This document shows, in pieces, positions 34,881 to 43,459 of a stretch of DNA of 64,000 nucleotides. Where the stretch lies: contig NZ_JARVSD010000011.1 of the NCBI RefSeq assembly GCF_030209445.1, positions 248,001 to 312,000 of the forward strand, read 5' to 3'. The DNA comes from Promicromonospora sp. MEB111 (GTDB taxonomy: Bacteria > Actinomycetota > Actinomycetes > Actinomycetales > Cellulomonadaceae). Position numbers and translations under genes: made by a program. The first letter of the stretch is position 1, and the number at the start of each line of letters is the position of its first letter. The notes below the pieces were generated by a model. That model ran no database searches. It was given only the letters and a program-made list of their open reading frames with translations, and had not been told where the DNA came from.

Positions 34881-35830
34881 TGATCGATGAACTTGGCGAC
34901 ATACTCCGGACTGAGGTTGCGACTCACCGTGGCGGCGTAGCCCGCTACCTTGGCGGCGTCGATGCGGTCAAGTGCAAACAGGCTTTGTGGCACAGTGGCG
35001 TTTAAGCGGACGAAGTTGTCGAAGCCGATCAGGTGTTGTGCTAGACCATTGTTGCTGTGGCTACTCGCAGTAAGGATGGTGTTTACTGCGGCAGTGGCCC
35101 ATCGGCCGATCCCGGCGTTATCGAGTCGGTCAGAGTGGTCGGTGAAGGGCACCATCGTCCCAATGCTGAGAACCCGAATCGACTCTAGTGGGACGCCGAG
35201 CATGCTCTTGGCCTCGCTGATGGCGAATACCGACGGATTGTTGGCGAAGACCCCGCCGTCAATTAGCTGCGAAGAGTCGGCCGTCGCCGCTGGGAAGTAC
35301 GTCGGTGCAGCCGATGTGGCGAGCGCGACGTCGACCATCTTTACGTTTCGATCTCGAACGAGTCGTTCGCTATGTGGCGTCTTGAAGAGGTGCACCTCGC
35401 CGCTCTGGACGTTCCAGGAGGGTACAAGCAGTCGCTTGCTGCTTTCGCCAAGCAGACGGTCACCGAACACCTCGACCAGAGCTTCGCGGAGGGCGTTACC
35501 CGAGTAGCTGGGCCGCACCAGGCGACTGGGGCGCCACTTGCGTCGCCTGCTGCGGGGGAAGACTTTGGTGATCAGTTCGAGGTAACGGTCGGCAATCTCA
35601 GCTGGTGGCAGACCGGCGCCTAGGCATAGTGCCACGATGCCGCCGGCTGAAGTGCCTGCGATGAGGTCAAAGCGGTCGACAACCCTGACGCCGTGGTCTT
35701 CCTCGAAGCGAGCGAGGACACTTGCGGTGAATAGCGCTTTAGCGCCACCGCCGTCGAGCGAGAGGATTTGGAACCGGTCGCCTGCGTAAGCTTCAGGGGT
35801 CGGGCCCGTGGAGGAGTACCGGTTGGCCAT
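34727..35830 (-). CDS. Patatin-like phospholipase (CapV-like), 3' end fused into integrase remnant
   Basis: A 367-residue frame; residues 1-315 form a patatin domain. The oxyanion hole is SLDGGGAKALF, the nucleophile elbow is AGTSAGGIVAL, and the dyad Asp is in LIDGGVFANNP. Family members hydrolyse membrane phospholipids; in CBASS defence, CapV is a patatin switched on by cyclic nucleotides, and this protein has a similar start and size. No cyclase (CD-NTase) gene is nearby. The last about 50 residues are Arg/Ser-rich nonsense read out of frame over the integrase remnant, so the natural C terminus is missing. GGGAGGAG precedes the ATG at 35830. Base composition is clearly less GC-rich than in neighbouring genes, a sign of recent transfer. 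Confidence 0.8.
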   Translation of the reverse strand: MANRYSSTGPTPEAYAGDRFQILSLDGGGAKALFTASVLARFEEDHGVRVVDRFDLIAGTSAGGIVALCLGAGLPPAEIADRYLELITKVFPRSRRRKWRPSRLVRPSYSGNALREALVEVFGDRLLGESSKRLLVPSWNVQSGEVHLFKTPHSERLVRDRNVKMVDVALATSAAPTYFPAATADSSQLIDGGVFANNPSVFAISEAKSMLGVPLESIRVLSIGTMVPFTDHSDRLDNAGIGRWATAAVNTILTASSHSNNGLAQHLIGFDNFVRLNATVPQSLFALDRIDAAKVAGYAATVSRNLSPEYVAKFIDHTAPTPRTVLCAARRSGRRGSVRSRRRSSRATPSTICATTTRACSSATAHP

Positions 35831-36091
35831 GCGTATCTCCTCCCGCCGAGCGTCCTAAGCGGTCGCTGCCGCTACCAGCAGCGTCTCCGCAGCCAGCTAG
35901 TCACATGATGCTGCGTGTCCACAGAGCGGTGGCATGGAACTCCACTAGCGTGGCGACCACGTCGCGAAGGGAAGGTCTCGGCGATGTCGACATAGCGGCT
36001 CTCAGCGACCAGTTGGCGCGGGGAGTGCTGCCGTTGGTCAGCGACGGGCGCTGGCCGTGACATGCGATGGCGGTCCGGGCACACTGCTCGA

Positions 36092-36379
36092 ATGGAGTGG
36101 GCATTCAGCGGACCTGTGGTCGAATGGCGCGGCCCGGCGCCGTACCTCTTCGTCGCGATCCCCGAGGGCGACAGCGACGACATCCGTGAGGCCGCCCGCG
36201 ACGTCGTCTACTGGGGCCAGGTTCCGGTGATCGCCACGATCGGACGGACCGAGTTCACGACGGCGCTCTTCCCCAGGGACGGCCGGTACCTGCTCCCGGT
36301 CAAGGTTGCGGTGCAGCGCGCGGAGGGCGTCGGCGAGGGGGACATCGTCCAGGTTGCGATGCGCGTCGTCCGGCGCTGA
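36092..36379 (+). CDS. DUF1905-family protein
   Basis: A 95-residue protein, matched from memory to DUF1905 by MEWAFSGPVVEWRGPAPYLF, ATIGRTEFTTALFPRDGRYLLPVK and AEGVGEGDIVQVAMRV. The ATG at 36092 begins exactly at the family's start, and ten more codons upstream are not conserved. A small beta-barrel of unknown function, often found with accessory or stress genes. It stands alone on the plus strand inside the island; the 260 bp before it show no gene. Confidence 0.8.
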   Translation: MEWAFSGPVVEWRGPAPYLFVAIPEGDSDDIREAARDVVYWGQVPVIATIGRTEFTTALFPRDGRYLLPVKVAVQRAEGVGEGDIVQVAMRVVRR

Positions 36380-36501
36380 CCCGGTCAGGTCGCCGGGACT
36401 GCACCAGGCGCCGGGGTGATGAGGGCGTGGCTCGGTTGCTGGCGGATCGCCGGAGACTTCTGACCCGGATCACTCGGACCCAGGCTTCACGCTGCGGGTG
36501 A

Positions 36502-36532
36502 GGAGCCCGGGCGGGGGTGCCGCCCGGGCTCC
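36502..36532. terminator. 13-bp GC hairpin between DUF1905 and SDR genes
   Basis: Arms 36502-36514 and 36520-36532 are perfect complements with a 5-nt loop. They are placed between convergent genes whose stops are at 36379 and 36601. Confidence 0.6.
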
Positions 36533-36600
36533 CTCAGATGCCGGCGGTGCGGGTGCACGCCGTGGTGTGGGCGTGTCATGGCCCGCGGGCCGGGCGCCTT

Positions 36601-37419
36601 CTACTTGCCTTCTGCGGCCTTGGACACGTGCGCCCACTCGGCCCACTCGGCCAGGCGCTGCTGGTAGACCTGCGGTGCCAGCTGCGTCGGCCCCTCCCCG
36701 AAGAACACGCGCAAGGGCGGCTCCTCGGCGTCCACGACCTGGAGGATCGCGGACTTGAAGCCGACCGGCTCCGGGAGTACGACCTGCGCCAGCCGCGCGG
36801 CCATGTTCTCGTGCAGAGCCGCGTACGCGGGATGCGTGTCGGCGACGACGGCGGAGGCACCGGACCAGTCGGTGGCGAAGCCGCCGGGCTCGACCAGGGT
36901 GACCTTGATGCCGAAGCCGGCCACTTCCTGGGCGAGTGCCTCCGTCATCCCTTCCAGTGCCCACTTCGAGGCGTGGTAGCCACCGAGGGCCGGGAACGCG
37001 GCGATGCCGCCGATGGTCGAGATCTGGATGATGTGGCCCGCGCGCTGCTCGCGGAGGATCGGGAGGACGGCCTGCGTGACATGGAAGACGCCGAACAGGT
37101 TCGTCTCGAGCTGGTCACGCAGCTGCTGCTCGGTGATCTCCTCGACCGTTCCGAAGAGCCCGTAGCCCGCGTTGTTGATGACGACGTCGATCCGCCCGAA
37201 CGTCTCGTGTGCGGACTTCACCGCAGCGAACACCTGGTCGCGGTCGGTGACGTCGAGCTGGACCGGGAGGACGGCGTCGCTGTACTGCTCGACCAGGTCG
37301 CTCAGGGTGTCCGTGTTGCGGGCGGTCGCTGCGACCTGGTCGCCACGCTCGAGGGCGGCGAGGGCGAATTCGCGGCCGAAGCCTTTCGACGCGCCGGTGA
37401 TGAACCAGACGTTGCTCAT
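36601..37419 (-). CDS. SDR-family oxidoreductase, copy 1
   Basis: A 272-residue classical short-chain dehydrogenase. The cofactor motif is VWFITGASKGFGREFALAAL, then NNAGYG, the catalytic Ser in ISTIGGIAAF and Y-x3-K in GYHASKWALEG. It has the same length as, and clear identity to, the next SDR (37534-38352), including the end FFGEGPTQLAPQVYQQRLAEW / HVSKAAEGK. The two and the DJ-1-like gene form a minus-strand run facing a TetR regulator. NAD(P)-dependent reduction or oxidation of a small carbonyl compound is expected; the substrate is unknown. Confidence 0.85.
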   Translation of the reverse strand: MSNVWFITGASKGFGREFALAALERGDQVAATARNTDTLSDLVEQYSDAVLPVQLDVTDRDQVFAAVKSAHETFGRIDVVINNAGYGLFGTVEEITEQQLRDQLETNLFGVFHVTQAVLPILREQRAGHIIQISTIGGIAAFPALGGYHASKWALEGMTEALAQEVAGFGIKVTLVEPGGFATDWSGASAVVADTHPAYAALHENMAARLAQVVLPEPVGFKSAILQVVDAEEPPLRVFFGEGPTQLAPQVYQQRLAEWAEWAHVSKAAEGK

Positions 37420-37533
37420 GATGTAAACCTCCTGTTGGTGTGGACGGCCACCCGCAAGGGGGAGGGCTGTCCGGATTGTTTTGAGTTCGTTGTGGGTGGG
37501 CCCTACGTGTCATGGCCTGAGGGCCGGGCGTTC

Positions 37534-38352
37534 CTACTTGCCTTCCGCGCCCTTGGACACGTGCGCCCACTCGGCCCAGGTCTCCAGGCGCTGTTGGTAC
37601 ACCGCGGGCACCCACTGGGAGGGCTGCTCGCCGAAGAACACACGCAGCGGCGGCTCCTCGGCATCGACGAGCTGGAGGATCGCCTCGCCGACAGCCCCGG
37701 GGCCGGGCGCCTGGGCGGAGGCGCCCATCTCGTTCAGCGACGCGTGCAGGGGGCCGTAGGCGTCCTGGCGGTGCGCGGTGAAGACCGACGAGCTCGCGAA
37801 GTCGGTGGCGAAGGCGCCGGGTTCGATCATCGTGACTTTGATGCCGAAGGCCGCGACTTCCTGGGAGAGCGCCTCGCTCAGGCCTTCCAGCGCCCACTTG
37901 GAGGCGCTGTAACCGCCCGTGCCGCCGAAGGTGGCCACCCCCATGGCCGAGGAGATCTGGACGATGTGGCCGCTGCCCTGCGCCCGCAGGACGGGCAGTA
38001 CCGCCTGGGTGACGTGGAAGACGCCGAACACGTTGGTCTCCAGCTGGTCGCGCAGCTCCTGCTCGCCGAGTTCCTCCACGGCGCCGATCAGGGAGTAACC
38101 GGCGTTGTTGACCACCACGTCCAGCCGGCCGAACCGCTCCTTGGCCGCCGCGACCGCCTCGAACACCTGCGCACGGTCGGTGACGTCCAGATGCAGCGGC
38201 AGCACCGCCTCACCGAACCGCTCGACCAGGTCGGTCAGCGTTGTGGTGTCCCGGGCGGTTGCCGCGACCTGGTCGCCGCGCTTCAGGGCGGCGAGGGCGA
38301 ACTCGCGGCCGAAACCGCGCGACGAACCCGTGATGAACCAGACCTTGCTCAT
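37534..38352 (-). CDS. SDR-family oxidoreductase, copy 2
   Basis: A 272-residue paralogue of the downstream SDR. It has VWFITGSSRGFGREFALAAL, NNAGYS, the Ser in ISSAMGVATF, GYSASKWALEG, and the same C-terminal FFGEQPSQWVPAVYQQRLETW. The ATG at 38352 begins MSKVWFITG; the longer open frame upstream covers noncoding spacer and the DJ-1 gene. The spacers before the two SDR genes also match (GTAAA, CTCCTGT, TGGACGGCCA), so the duplicated unit includes the leader. The middle differs more (AQAPGPGAVGEAILQ here), suggesting divergence in substrate. Confidence 0.85.
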   Translation of the reverse strand: MSKVWFITGSSRGFGREFALAALKRGDQVAATARDTTTLTDLVERFGEAVLPLHLDVTDRAQVFEAVAAAKERFGRLDVVVNNAGYSLIGAVEELGEQELRDQLETNVFGVFHVTQAVLPVLRAQGSGHIVQISSAMGVATFGGTGGYSASKWALEGLSEALSQEVAAFGIKVTMIEPGAFATDFASSSVFTAHRQDAYGPLHASLNEMGASAQAPGPGAVGEAILQLVDAEEPPLRVFFGEQPSQWVPAVYQQRLETWAEWAHVSKGAEGK

Positions 38353-38447
38353 GACGTAAAAGCTCCTGTGGGTATGGACGGCCATCCGCACGCGTATGGC
38401 GATCCGACGATCTTTGAGTTCGTTGTGGAGGTGGGCGGCGGTAGTGG

Positions 38448-39479
38448 CTACTTGCTCAGCTGCTTGTCGCCGGCGCGGAGGGCGGTGCGGTTGCTGGTGA
38501 GGATGCTGCGCAGCTTGGTTGTCTGCCGGTCGATGGCCTGCGGGCCGTTGCCGGTGAGCAGCCGCACGGACGGCTCGTAGGCCAGTTTCGGCGCGGCCCC
38601 GTTGCGCACGAGGGTGAAGCCGGCTTCCTTGATGGCCTGGTCGACGAAGTAGGTCAACCGGGTCTTCTTGCCCGGGACGTGCGGGTAGAGGAACCGCAGC
38701 GCGAAGATCTCGCCCATGGTGGGGACGGTCGAGATGGGTGTGCCCGCGAACGGGTTGTCGCTGACGGTGTAGGGGCGGCCCTGTGCGTCGACGCGCTGTC
38801 GGGTGGAGGTCACCGCGATGGGTGCGTGGCAGATCAGCGAGATGGTGACGTCGTTCTCCCGGGCCAGGTGGAGGGTTTCGCCGACCCACGGGTTGTCGCG
38901 GAAGTCGACCATAGGGGCGTGACCGCCGGGGGTGTGGATGAAGTCGAAGTCGGCGAAGGTGAACGGGTCGGCCTGGTCGCGGTGGCGCCCGACGAGTTCG
39001 GGCAGCGAGTGGAAGGTCCCCTCGGGCAGCTTGTTGAGGCGGCGGAGCAGCTCGGGGCGGTACTCGGCCAGCTCCGGCTCGCTGTTGGGCAGCAGCTCGG
39101 AGACCGGGATCCGGCCGAGGTGCCGCTCCAGCAGCCGGACCTCCTGCTCGCGGCGGGCCACCATATCGGGGTGGCGCTCCCGGAAGCCGCTGACGGTGAA
39201 CGAGCTGCGGCGCTGCTCCATGCGCAGGGGCATGGTCCTGGCGCCGACCTTCTCGACGGCGTTCACCGCCAGCGCCATGCCGTTGATGTCGAGCTGTGGG
39301 GCGTTGCCGTCGGGGGTGGCGAAGGTGAACTCGTAGTCGTTCTCGAACTCCTTGAGTACCTGAGCCATCTCGACCAGGAAGAACCCGGTCGAGATCGACG
39401 TGACCTCGGCCGGCTGGGCCAGCGGCAGCTGTCGGGCCGACGAGATGAGGATCAGTGCGCGGCGCTTGGTGGTGGGCAT
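38448..39479 (-). CDS. DJ-1/PfpI-superfamily protein (Hsp31-like class I amidotransferase fold)
   Basis: A 343-residue protein. The ATG at 39479 begins MPTTKRRALILISSA, the first strand of the fold. The conserved nucleophile elbow is ISLICHAPIAV, preceded by FIHTPGGHAPMVDF, which supplies a His-rich loop. It is longer than DJ-1 (about 190), with an insert at about 70-170, resembling the large 'type 1 glutamine amidotransferase' group that includes glyoxalase-III and Hsp31-like proteins. Its place at the head of a run with two SDRs under a TetR regulator suggests detoxification of reactive carbonyls (inference). Confidence 0.8.
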   Translation of the reverse strand: MPTTKRRALILISSARQLPLAQPAEVTSISTGFFLVEMAQVLKEFENDYEFTFATPDGNAPQLDINGMALAVNAVEKVGARTMPLRMEQRRSSFTVSGFRERHPDMVARREQEVRLLERHLGRIPVSELLPNSEPELAEYRPELLRRLNKLPEGTFHSLPELVGRHRDQADPFTFADFDFIHTPGGHAPMVDFRDNPWVGETLHLARENDVTISLICHAPIAVTSTRQRVDAQGRPYTVSDNPFAGTPISTVPTMGEIFALRFLYPHVPGKKTRLTYFVDQAIKEAGFTLVRNGAAPKLAYEPSVRLLTGNGPQAIDRQTTKLRSILTSNRTALRAGDKQLSK

Positions 39480-39615
39480 GACGTTGCTCCTTCTGGATGC
39501 CTTCGGCCGGGATGAGGGGGGCTGGCCGCCCATGTCACGCATCGGCTCTCTGGCTACTGTACGTCAAAGATGTCACTCGGTGTCAAGAGTGCGCCTGCGT
39601 GGTATTGTTATCGTC

Positions 39616-40212
39616 ATGCAGCGCGATCCACTCCCGGTCCGGGAACGCACCCGCCGGGCCGTCCGCGGCGAGTTGACGCAGCTCGCCGTTGACCTGTTCG
39701 TCGAAAAGGGTTACGACGAGACGACCATCGACGATCTGGCGGCGGCGGCCGGTATGTCCAAGCGCACGTTCTTCCGCTACTTCGCGTCGAAGGAAGAGCT
39801 CGTGATGGGCAAGTACGAGGTCCTTGGTGAGCAGCTCGCCGAGGACCTGGCCGCCCGCCCGGCCGGCGAACCCATCTGGGCGTCGCTGCGGCAGGTGTTC
39901 GGCCGGGTCGCCGAATACTTCGAGAGCGAAGCCCGGGGAGCCACAACGATCGCCATGGAGAAGATCGTGCGGGACCATCCGACGCTCAACGCCAGCTACC
40001 TCGACCGGGTGTCCCGGATGCAGGAGCTCGTGCTCAAGGAGACACGCACTCGCACCGGCTGGCTCGATCCGGCCGACCCGCGCGCCGCGGCCATCGTCGG
40101 CGCCGCCTTCTCCTGCCTCATCGCGGCCGGGACCACGTGGCTCACCACCAACCAGGCGCCGCCGTTCGGCGATCTGCTCGACCAGGCAATGGGCGCCATC
40201 CAACCCACCTGA
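39616..40212 (+). CDS. TetR-family repressor of the divergent SDR/DJ-1 operon
   Basis: A 198-residue protein with an N-terminal TetR DNA-binding domain: LTQLAVDLFVEKGYDETTID, then DLAAAAGMSKRTFFRYFASK. The ligand domain follows (about 60-190) with FSCLIAAGTTWLTTNQ near the end. The ATG at 39616 places the helix-turn-helix at the standard distance. It is divergent from the DJ-1-like gene across 136 bp, which holds repeated TGTCA words and a TTGACA on the minus strand, so autoregulation and control of the SDR run are likely. This is the last gene inside the island. Confidence 0.87.
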   Translation: MQRDPLPVRERTRRAVRGELTQLAVDLFVEKGYDETTIDDLAAAAGMSKRTFFRYFASKEELVMGKYEVLGEQLAEDLAARPAGEPIWASLRQVFGRVAEYFESEARGATTIAMEKIVRDHPTLNASYLDRVSRMQELVLKETRTRTGWLDPADPRAAAIVGAAFSCLIAAGTTWLTTNQAPPFGDLLDQAMGAIQPT

Positions 40213-40425
40213 CCCGCGTGGCCGGCACCAGGGCGGACATCGACACCGCCATGACTCCGGCCTGCTCTGCTGAGCGGGCGGAAGGCCGACGCGGCTGCTG
40301 GGCCTTTGCTCAGGACCGTGCCAGCGCGCCTGCGATCAGCGTGGCGACGGCGCTGTCCAATGCGACCAGGGCACCTGGAAATCGCTCAATGCAAGTCTGT
40401 GCGCCGTGTGAGTGGGGAGCGGCCG

Positions 40426-40445
40426 GGTACACATCGGGTACACAT
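40426..40445 (+). repeat. Putative integrase arm-type sites, right end
   Basis: GGTACACAT at 40426-40434 and 40437-40445, same order and 11-bp spacing as at 34500-34519; the surrounding GGCCGG and CGGGTACACATG also match. Confidence 0.55.
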
Positions 40446-40580
40446 GGCCGCCGTCTGAGCCCATGCGGCGCCACTCCCACCAACGCAGCGTGACACCGTG
40501 AGATCCTCGAGATTCCAACGATCTCGCGGTGCCCAACCAGTTCGTCGGACACCGCGAGACATACCGTGACAGCCCGCGGG

Positions 40581-40629
40581 AGAACCCGGCGTACAGACCG
40601 GCTCGTCCGCTTTTAACGCTCTGACCTGC
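40581..40629 (+). repeat. attR: second copy of the 49-bp rnpB repeat
   Basis: Exact copy of 34426-34474, including the 30 nt of the rnpB 3' end but none of the rest of the RNA. It marks the right end of the island. Confidence 0.88.
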
Positions 40630-40820
40630 CCAGAGGTCGTCGCCGCGATCCAGGTTTCAACGCATCGTGATCCCTTGTCGAGACCGGACCTGACCGACGA
40701 GCGAACGACTGACGCTGCTGACTGAGGGTTGCCGGCAACACCGGTGACCGCCCGTTCGGTCGGTCAGGAGGTCTTCACCACATCGGTCATCGGTTGTGCG
40801 GACAGCACGGTACGTCAGCC

Positions 40821-41732
40821 CTACCCGACGGCGCGTCGTGACTCGTGGGCCGCGAGTTCCTCGGCCAACTGCATGCAGCGCAGGCGGGCGGGGGAGAAGC
40901 CGTAGGGCATCTTTCCGGTGGCTTCGAACGCGCTCATGGACTCGTGCCCCCTGCCAGTGGCTTGGCCTGCCTCGTTCGTACCCTCATCGGCGGTAGCGGG
41001 GTGCAACGCGTCCCAGGAGTCGAAGAGCGCATCGTCGCTCTGCGCCAGGCCGGAATCCTCGATGACGGCATGCAGCGCCAGTTCGAAGGCGTGCCGTTCG
41101 GCAGCCACCTGTGCCACGCGGGGGTCGTCGACAGCGATCGTGTCGTCGAGTGCCTCCTCGGCGGCATCAACGCGGTCGGACTCCTCCCGCAGACCCGGGT
41201 GGGTTGCCAGGGCGATGTAACGGGTGGCGTTGACGGCCGCACTGAGCGGGCCGAAGATCCGCTCGATGACCAGCAGGTTGTCCAGGTCCGCCTGGCGCAG
41301 GGAACCCTCGGGCAGGCTCTTGAGGCGGCTGGTGACGAAGTCGGAGAGCAGGCCCATCCTGCTGCCCTCGGTGCGCATGCGCTGCACGGCGGTCCGCTGC
41401 CGCCGCAGCTCTGCTTCCTGGGCGACGAGGGTTTCCTCCAGCCGTTCCAGGATGCTCGCGACGTCGTGGTCGCTGTCGGCACCTGCAGGTGCCGTGTCGG
41501 CGAAGGCGTCACGGACGTCGTCCAGGGCGATCCCGGCGTCGGCCATCTTGCGGATCCACAGCAGCCGGATCATGTCTTCGTAGCCGTAGTGGCGGCGGTC
41601 GTCACTGCCCCGCTCAGGCTCGGGGAGCAGGCCGATCTCGTGATAGTGACGGATCGCCCGCGGTGTGGTGCCGACGAAGGCCGCCGCGTCACCGATCTTC
41701 ACGTGGCGCGGCGGGATGAACGACGAATACAT
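40821..41732 (-). CDS. MerR-family transcriptional regulator
   Basis: A 303-residue regulator. The MerR winged helix is at about 10-80: VKIGDAAAFVGTTPRAIRHY, HEIGLLPEPERGSDDRRHYG, YEDMIRLLWIRKMADAGIAL. A predicted coiled-coil dimer helix follows (ILERLEETLVAQEAELRRQ). The long C-terminal part (about 140-300) is helical and not recognised; it could bind an effector. No Cys metal site is present, so it is not a metal sensor of the MerR/CueR kind. It lies just outside the island's right border. Confidence 0.8.
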   Translation of the reverse strand: MYSSFIPPRHVKIGDAAAFVGTTPRAIRHYHEIGLLPEPERGSDDRRHYGYEDMIRLLWIRKMADAGIALDDVRDAFADTAPAGADSDHDVASILERLEETLVAQEAELRRQRTAVQRMRTEGSRMGLLSDFVTSRLKSLPEGSLRQADLDNLLVIERIFGPLSAAVNATRYIALATHPGLREESDRVDAAEEALDDTIAVDDPRVAQVAAERHAFELALHAVIEDSGLAQSDDALFDSWDALHPATADEGTNEAGQATGRGHESMSAFEATGKMPYGFSPARLRCMQLAEELAAHESRRAVG

Positions 41733-41893
41733 GGGCAGGGCCTTCCTCAGTGGGCGGGACGTGGGTCAACCGGACCACATACCGCTACGAGAGGTGCAAC
41801 TCCAGGATCGGGCACGATGAGAAATGGCGCCGATAGTCGTCTGAGCTGAGTACGGTCCGGTGAACGCGGGGCGCATCAAGGGAGAGCAACAAG

Positions 41894-42463
41894 ATGAGAC
41901 CACTCCGATACTCGATCAACGTCACACTCGACGGTTGCTGCCACCACGAGGCAGGGCTCCCCCCGGACGAGGAGTCGATGCGCTACTGGACCGCTGAGAT
42001 GGAGCGAGCCGATGCCCTGCTCTTCGGCCGGGTGACCTACGAGATGATGGAGTCGGCGTGGCGGAAGCCGGCTACAGGGACGTGGCCCGACTGGATGGGT
42101 GAGTGGGAGACCCCGTTCGCCGAGGCCATCGACCGGGCGAAGAAGTACGTCGTGTCGAGCACGCTGAGCGAGGTCGACTGGAATGCCGAGCTGGTGGGAG
42201 GCGACCTGGGTCAAGCGGTGCAGCAGCTCAAGCAGGAGTCAGGCGAGGGCCTGTGGGTGGGTGGCGTGACGCTGCCCCTGGCGTTGGCAGATCTGGGACT
42301 GATCGACGAGTACGAGTTCGTTGTGCAGCCGGTCCTCGCCGGACACGGGCCGACGTTGCTCGCCGGTCTGCGCGAGCGCATCCAGCTCGAGCTCGTGGAC
42401 CGCCATGAGTTCCGGTCGGGGGCGGTCGCCATGCGATACCGGCCCACGCAAGCAGCGGCTTGA
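41894..42463 (+). CDS. Dihydrofolate reductase-like / RibD C-terminal domain protein
   Basis: A 189-residue protein of the RibD_C/YyaP group. The NADPH-fold pieces are RYSINVTLDGCCHHEAGLPP, DALLFGRVTYEMMESAW, KYVVSSTLSEVDWN, GLWVGGVTLPLALADLGLID and EYEFVVQPVLAGHGPTL. Homologues are called dihydrofolate reductase family proteins, but none of the folate residues can be claimed. AGAGCAACAAG precedes the ATG. It stands alone. Confidence 0.82.
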   Translation: MRPLRYSINVTLDGCCHHEAGLPPDEESMRYWTAEMERADALLFGRVTYEMMESAWRKPATGTWPDWMGEWETPFAEAIDRAKKYVVSSTLSEVDWNAELVGGDLGQAVQQLKQESGEGLWVGGVTLPLALADLGLIDEYEFVVQPVLAGHGPTLLAGLRERIQLELVDRHEFRSGAVAMRYRPTQAAA

Positions 42464-42492
42464 CGTGATACCCGACGTCGAGGGACGAGAGT

Positions 42493-43299
42493 TCAGGGAC
42501 GCGCGAAATAGATGTCGTCCTCGGATCCGTACTCGCCACCGGCGTGGACCTCGACCCCTGATCCGAGCGTCGCGTGTACGTCCGGCACGAGGTCGGGCGC
42601 CATGATGATCTCGTCCGCGAGCGGGCCGGTGAGCTCGGGCGGGTGTCCTGCGGCGCCCAGGGCCTGAGCGATGGCCGCCGCCGCCACGGTGGCACCACCA
42701 GCGCTGCGGTACAGCGCCTCCTGGTGCTGCCGTTCGAGCACCGGTGCAACCTGGTCGGGCTGTTCACCTTCCGCGTCAGGTCTGATCTCGTGCCCGGCAC
42801 GGATCACCTGACGCAGGCCGCCGGGGCCGACCATCACCTCCAGGCCGGCCTTGAGCACACTGCCGAGAGGCCCGAAGTTGAGCGTGATGCTCAGCGGACT
42901 GCCGTAGGACATGCTCCGCACGGCGATCGCGTAGTCGGCCATGTACTGCACGGCGTCTGCCGCAGGCACGATGATCGGCAGGTTGGCTGCCTCGGCGATC
43001 TTGTGCGGATAGGCGACGTCGATCCCCGAACCGCCCAGCGCCTGTGGCCCGAGCGCTCCACGGCGATGTACCGCCGCCCGGTCGACCAAGCCGGCCATCA
43101 TCGTGGAAGGCCCCAGGACGATGCCACCGCGTGCCGCAGGCCGTCCCTCGAAGGCCAGCGCGACTTCTGAGGAGAGCGCCAGATGACCGGCGGCGATCGC
43201 AGCCGCAGATCGAACCCACGCCTTGGGCAGGTAGGTCGCCGTGGAACCCGACAGACCACGCAGGGCACCAGGCATCGTGAGTATGACGTCAGCCGACAT
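42493..43299 (-). CDS. Hypothetical protein, unrecognised
   Basis: A 268-residue frame with several Gly/Ala-rich hydrophobic patches (SAAAIAAGHLALSSEVALAF, LPIIVPAADAVQYMADYAIA) but no clear signal peptide or domain. The ends are regular (GSEDDIYFARP). It is convergent with the DHFR-like gene, 30 bp away. An overlapping plus-strand frame exists and looks worse. I cannot assign a family. Confidence 0.55.
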   Translation of the reverse strand: MSADVILTMPGALRGLSGSTATYLPKAWVRSAAAIAAGHLALSSEVALAFEGRPAARGGIVLGPSTMMAGLVDRAAVHRRGALGPQALGGSGIDVAYPHKIAEAANLPIIVPAADAVQYMADYAIAVRSMSYGSPLSITLNFGPLGSVLKAGLEVMVGPGGLRQVIRAGHEIRPDAEGEQPDQVAPVLERQHQEALYRSAGGATVAAAAIAQALGAAGHPPELTGPLADEIIMAPDLVPDVHATLGSGVEVHAGGEYGSEDDIYFARP

Positions 43300-43459
43300 A
43301 CTCGGATGCTAGAACCAGGTGCCGTGATCGGCAGCGGACCCACGGATGAACTTCTCCGCCTGACCAGACGCCTCCGCGACCTGCGAGAGCGACGTACGGG
43401 CCTGGCACCCACAGTCGGTGGTTCTATGCTCGGAGGACCCAAGACCCGAGGTGGGGCTC

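Larger units (their letters stand above)
34426..40629. mobile_element. Integrated genomic island at rnpB (about 6.2 kb)
   Basis: Bounded by identical 49-bp repeats, the left one overlapping the 3' end of rnpB. Just inside the left border is the C-terminal half of a tyrosine integrase. Paired GGTACACAT sites occur near both ends (34500-34519 and 40426-40445) at the same 11-bp spacing, as integrase arm sites do. Cargo: patatin-like phospholipase (lower GC than the surroundings), DUF1905 gene, two SDRs, DJ-1-like gene and TetR regulator. The integrase is broken, so the element is probably fixed. Confidence 0.82.
40213..40820. other. Gene-free stretch containing right island border
   Basis: No coding region is supported here. 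It holds the right-end arm-type sites (40426-40445) and attR (40581-40629); after attR, 40630-40820 shows nothing recognisable apart from the tail of the MerR gene's downstream region. Confidence 0.7.
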
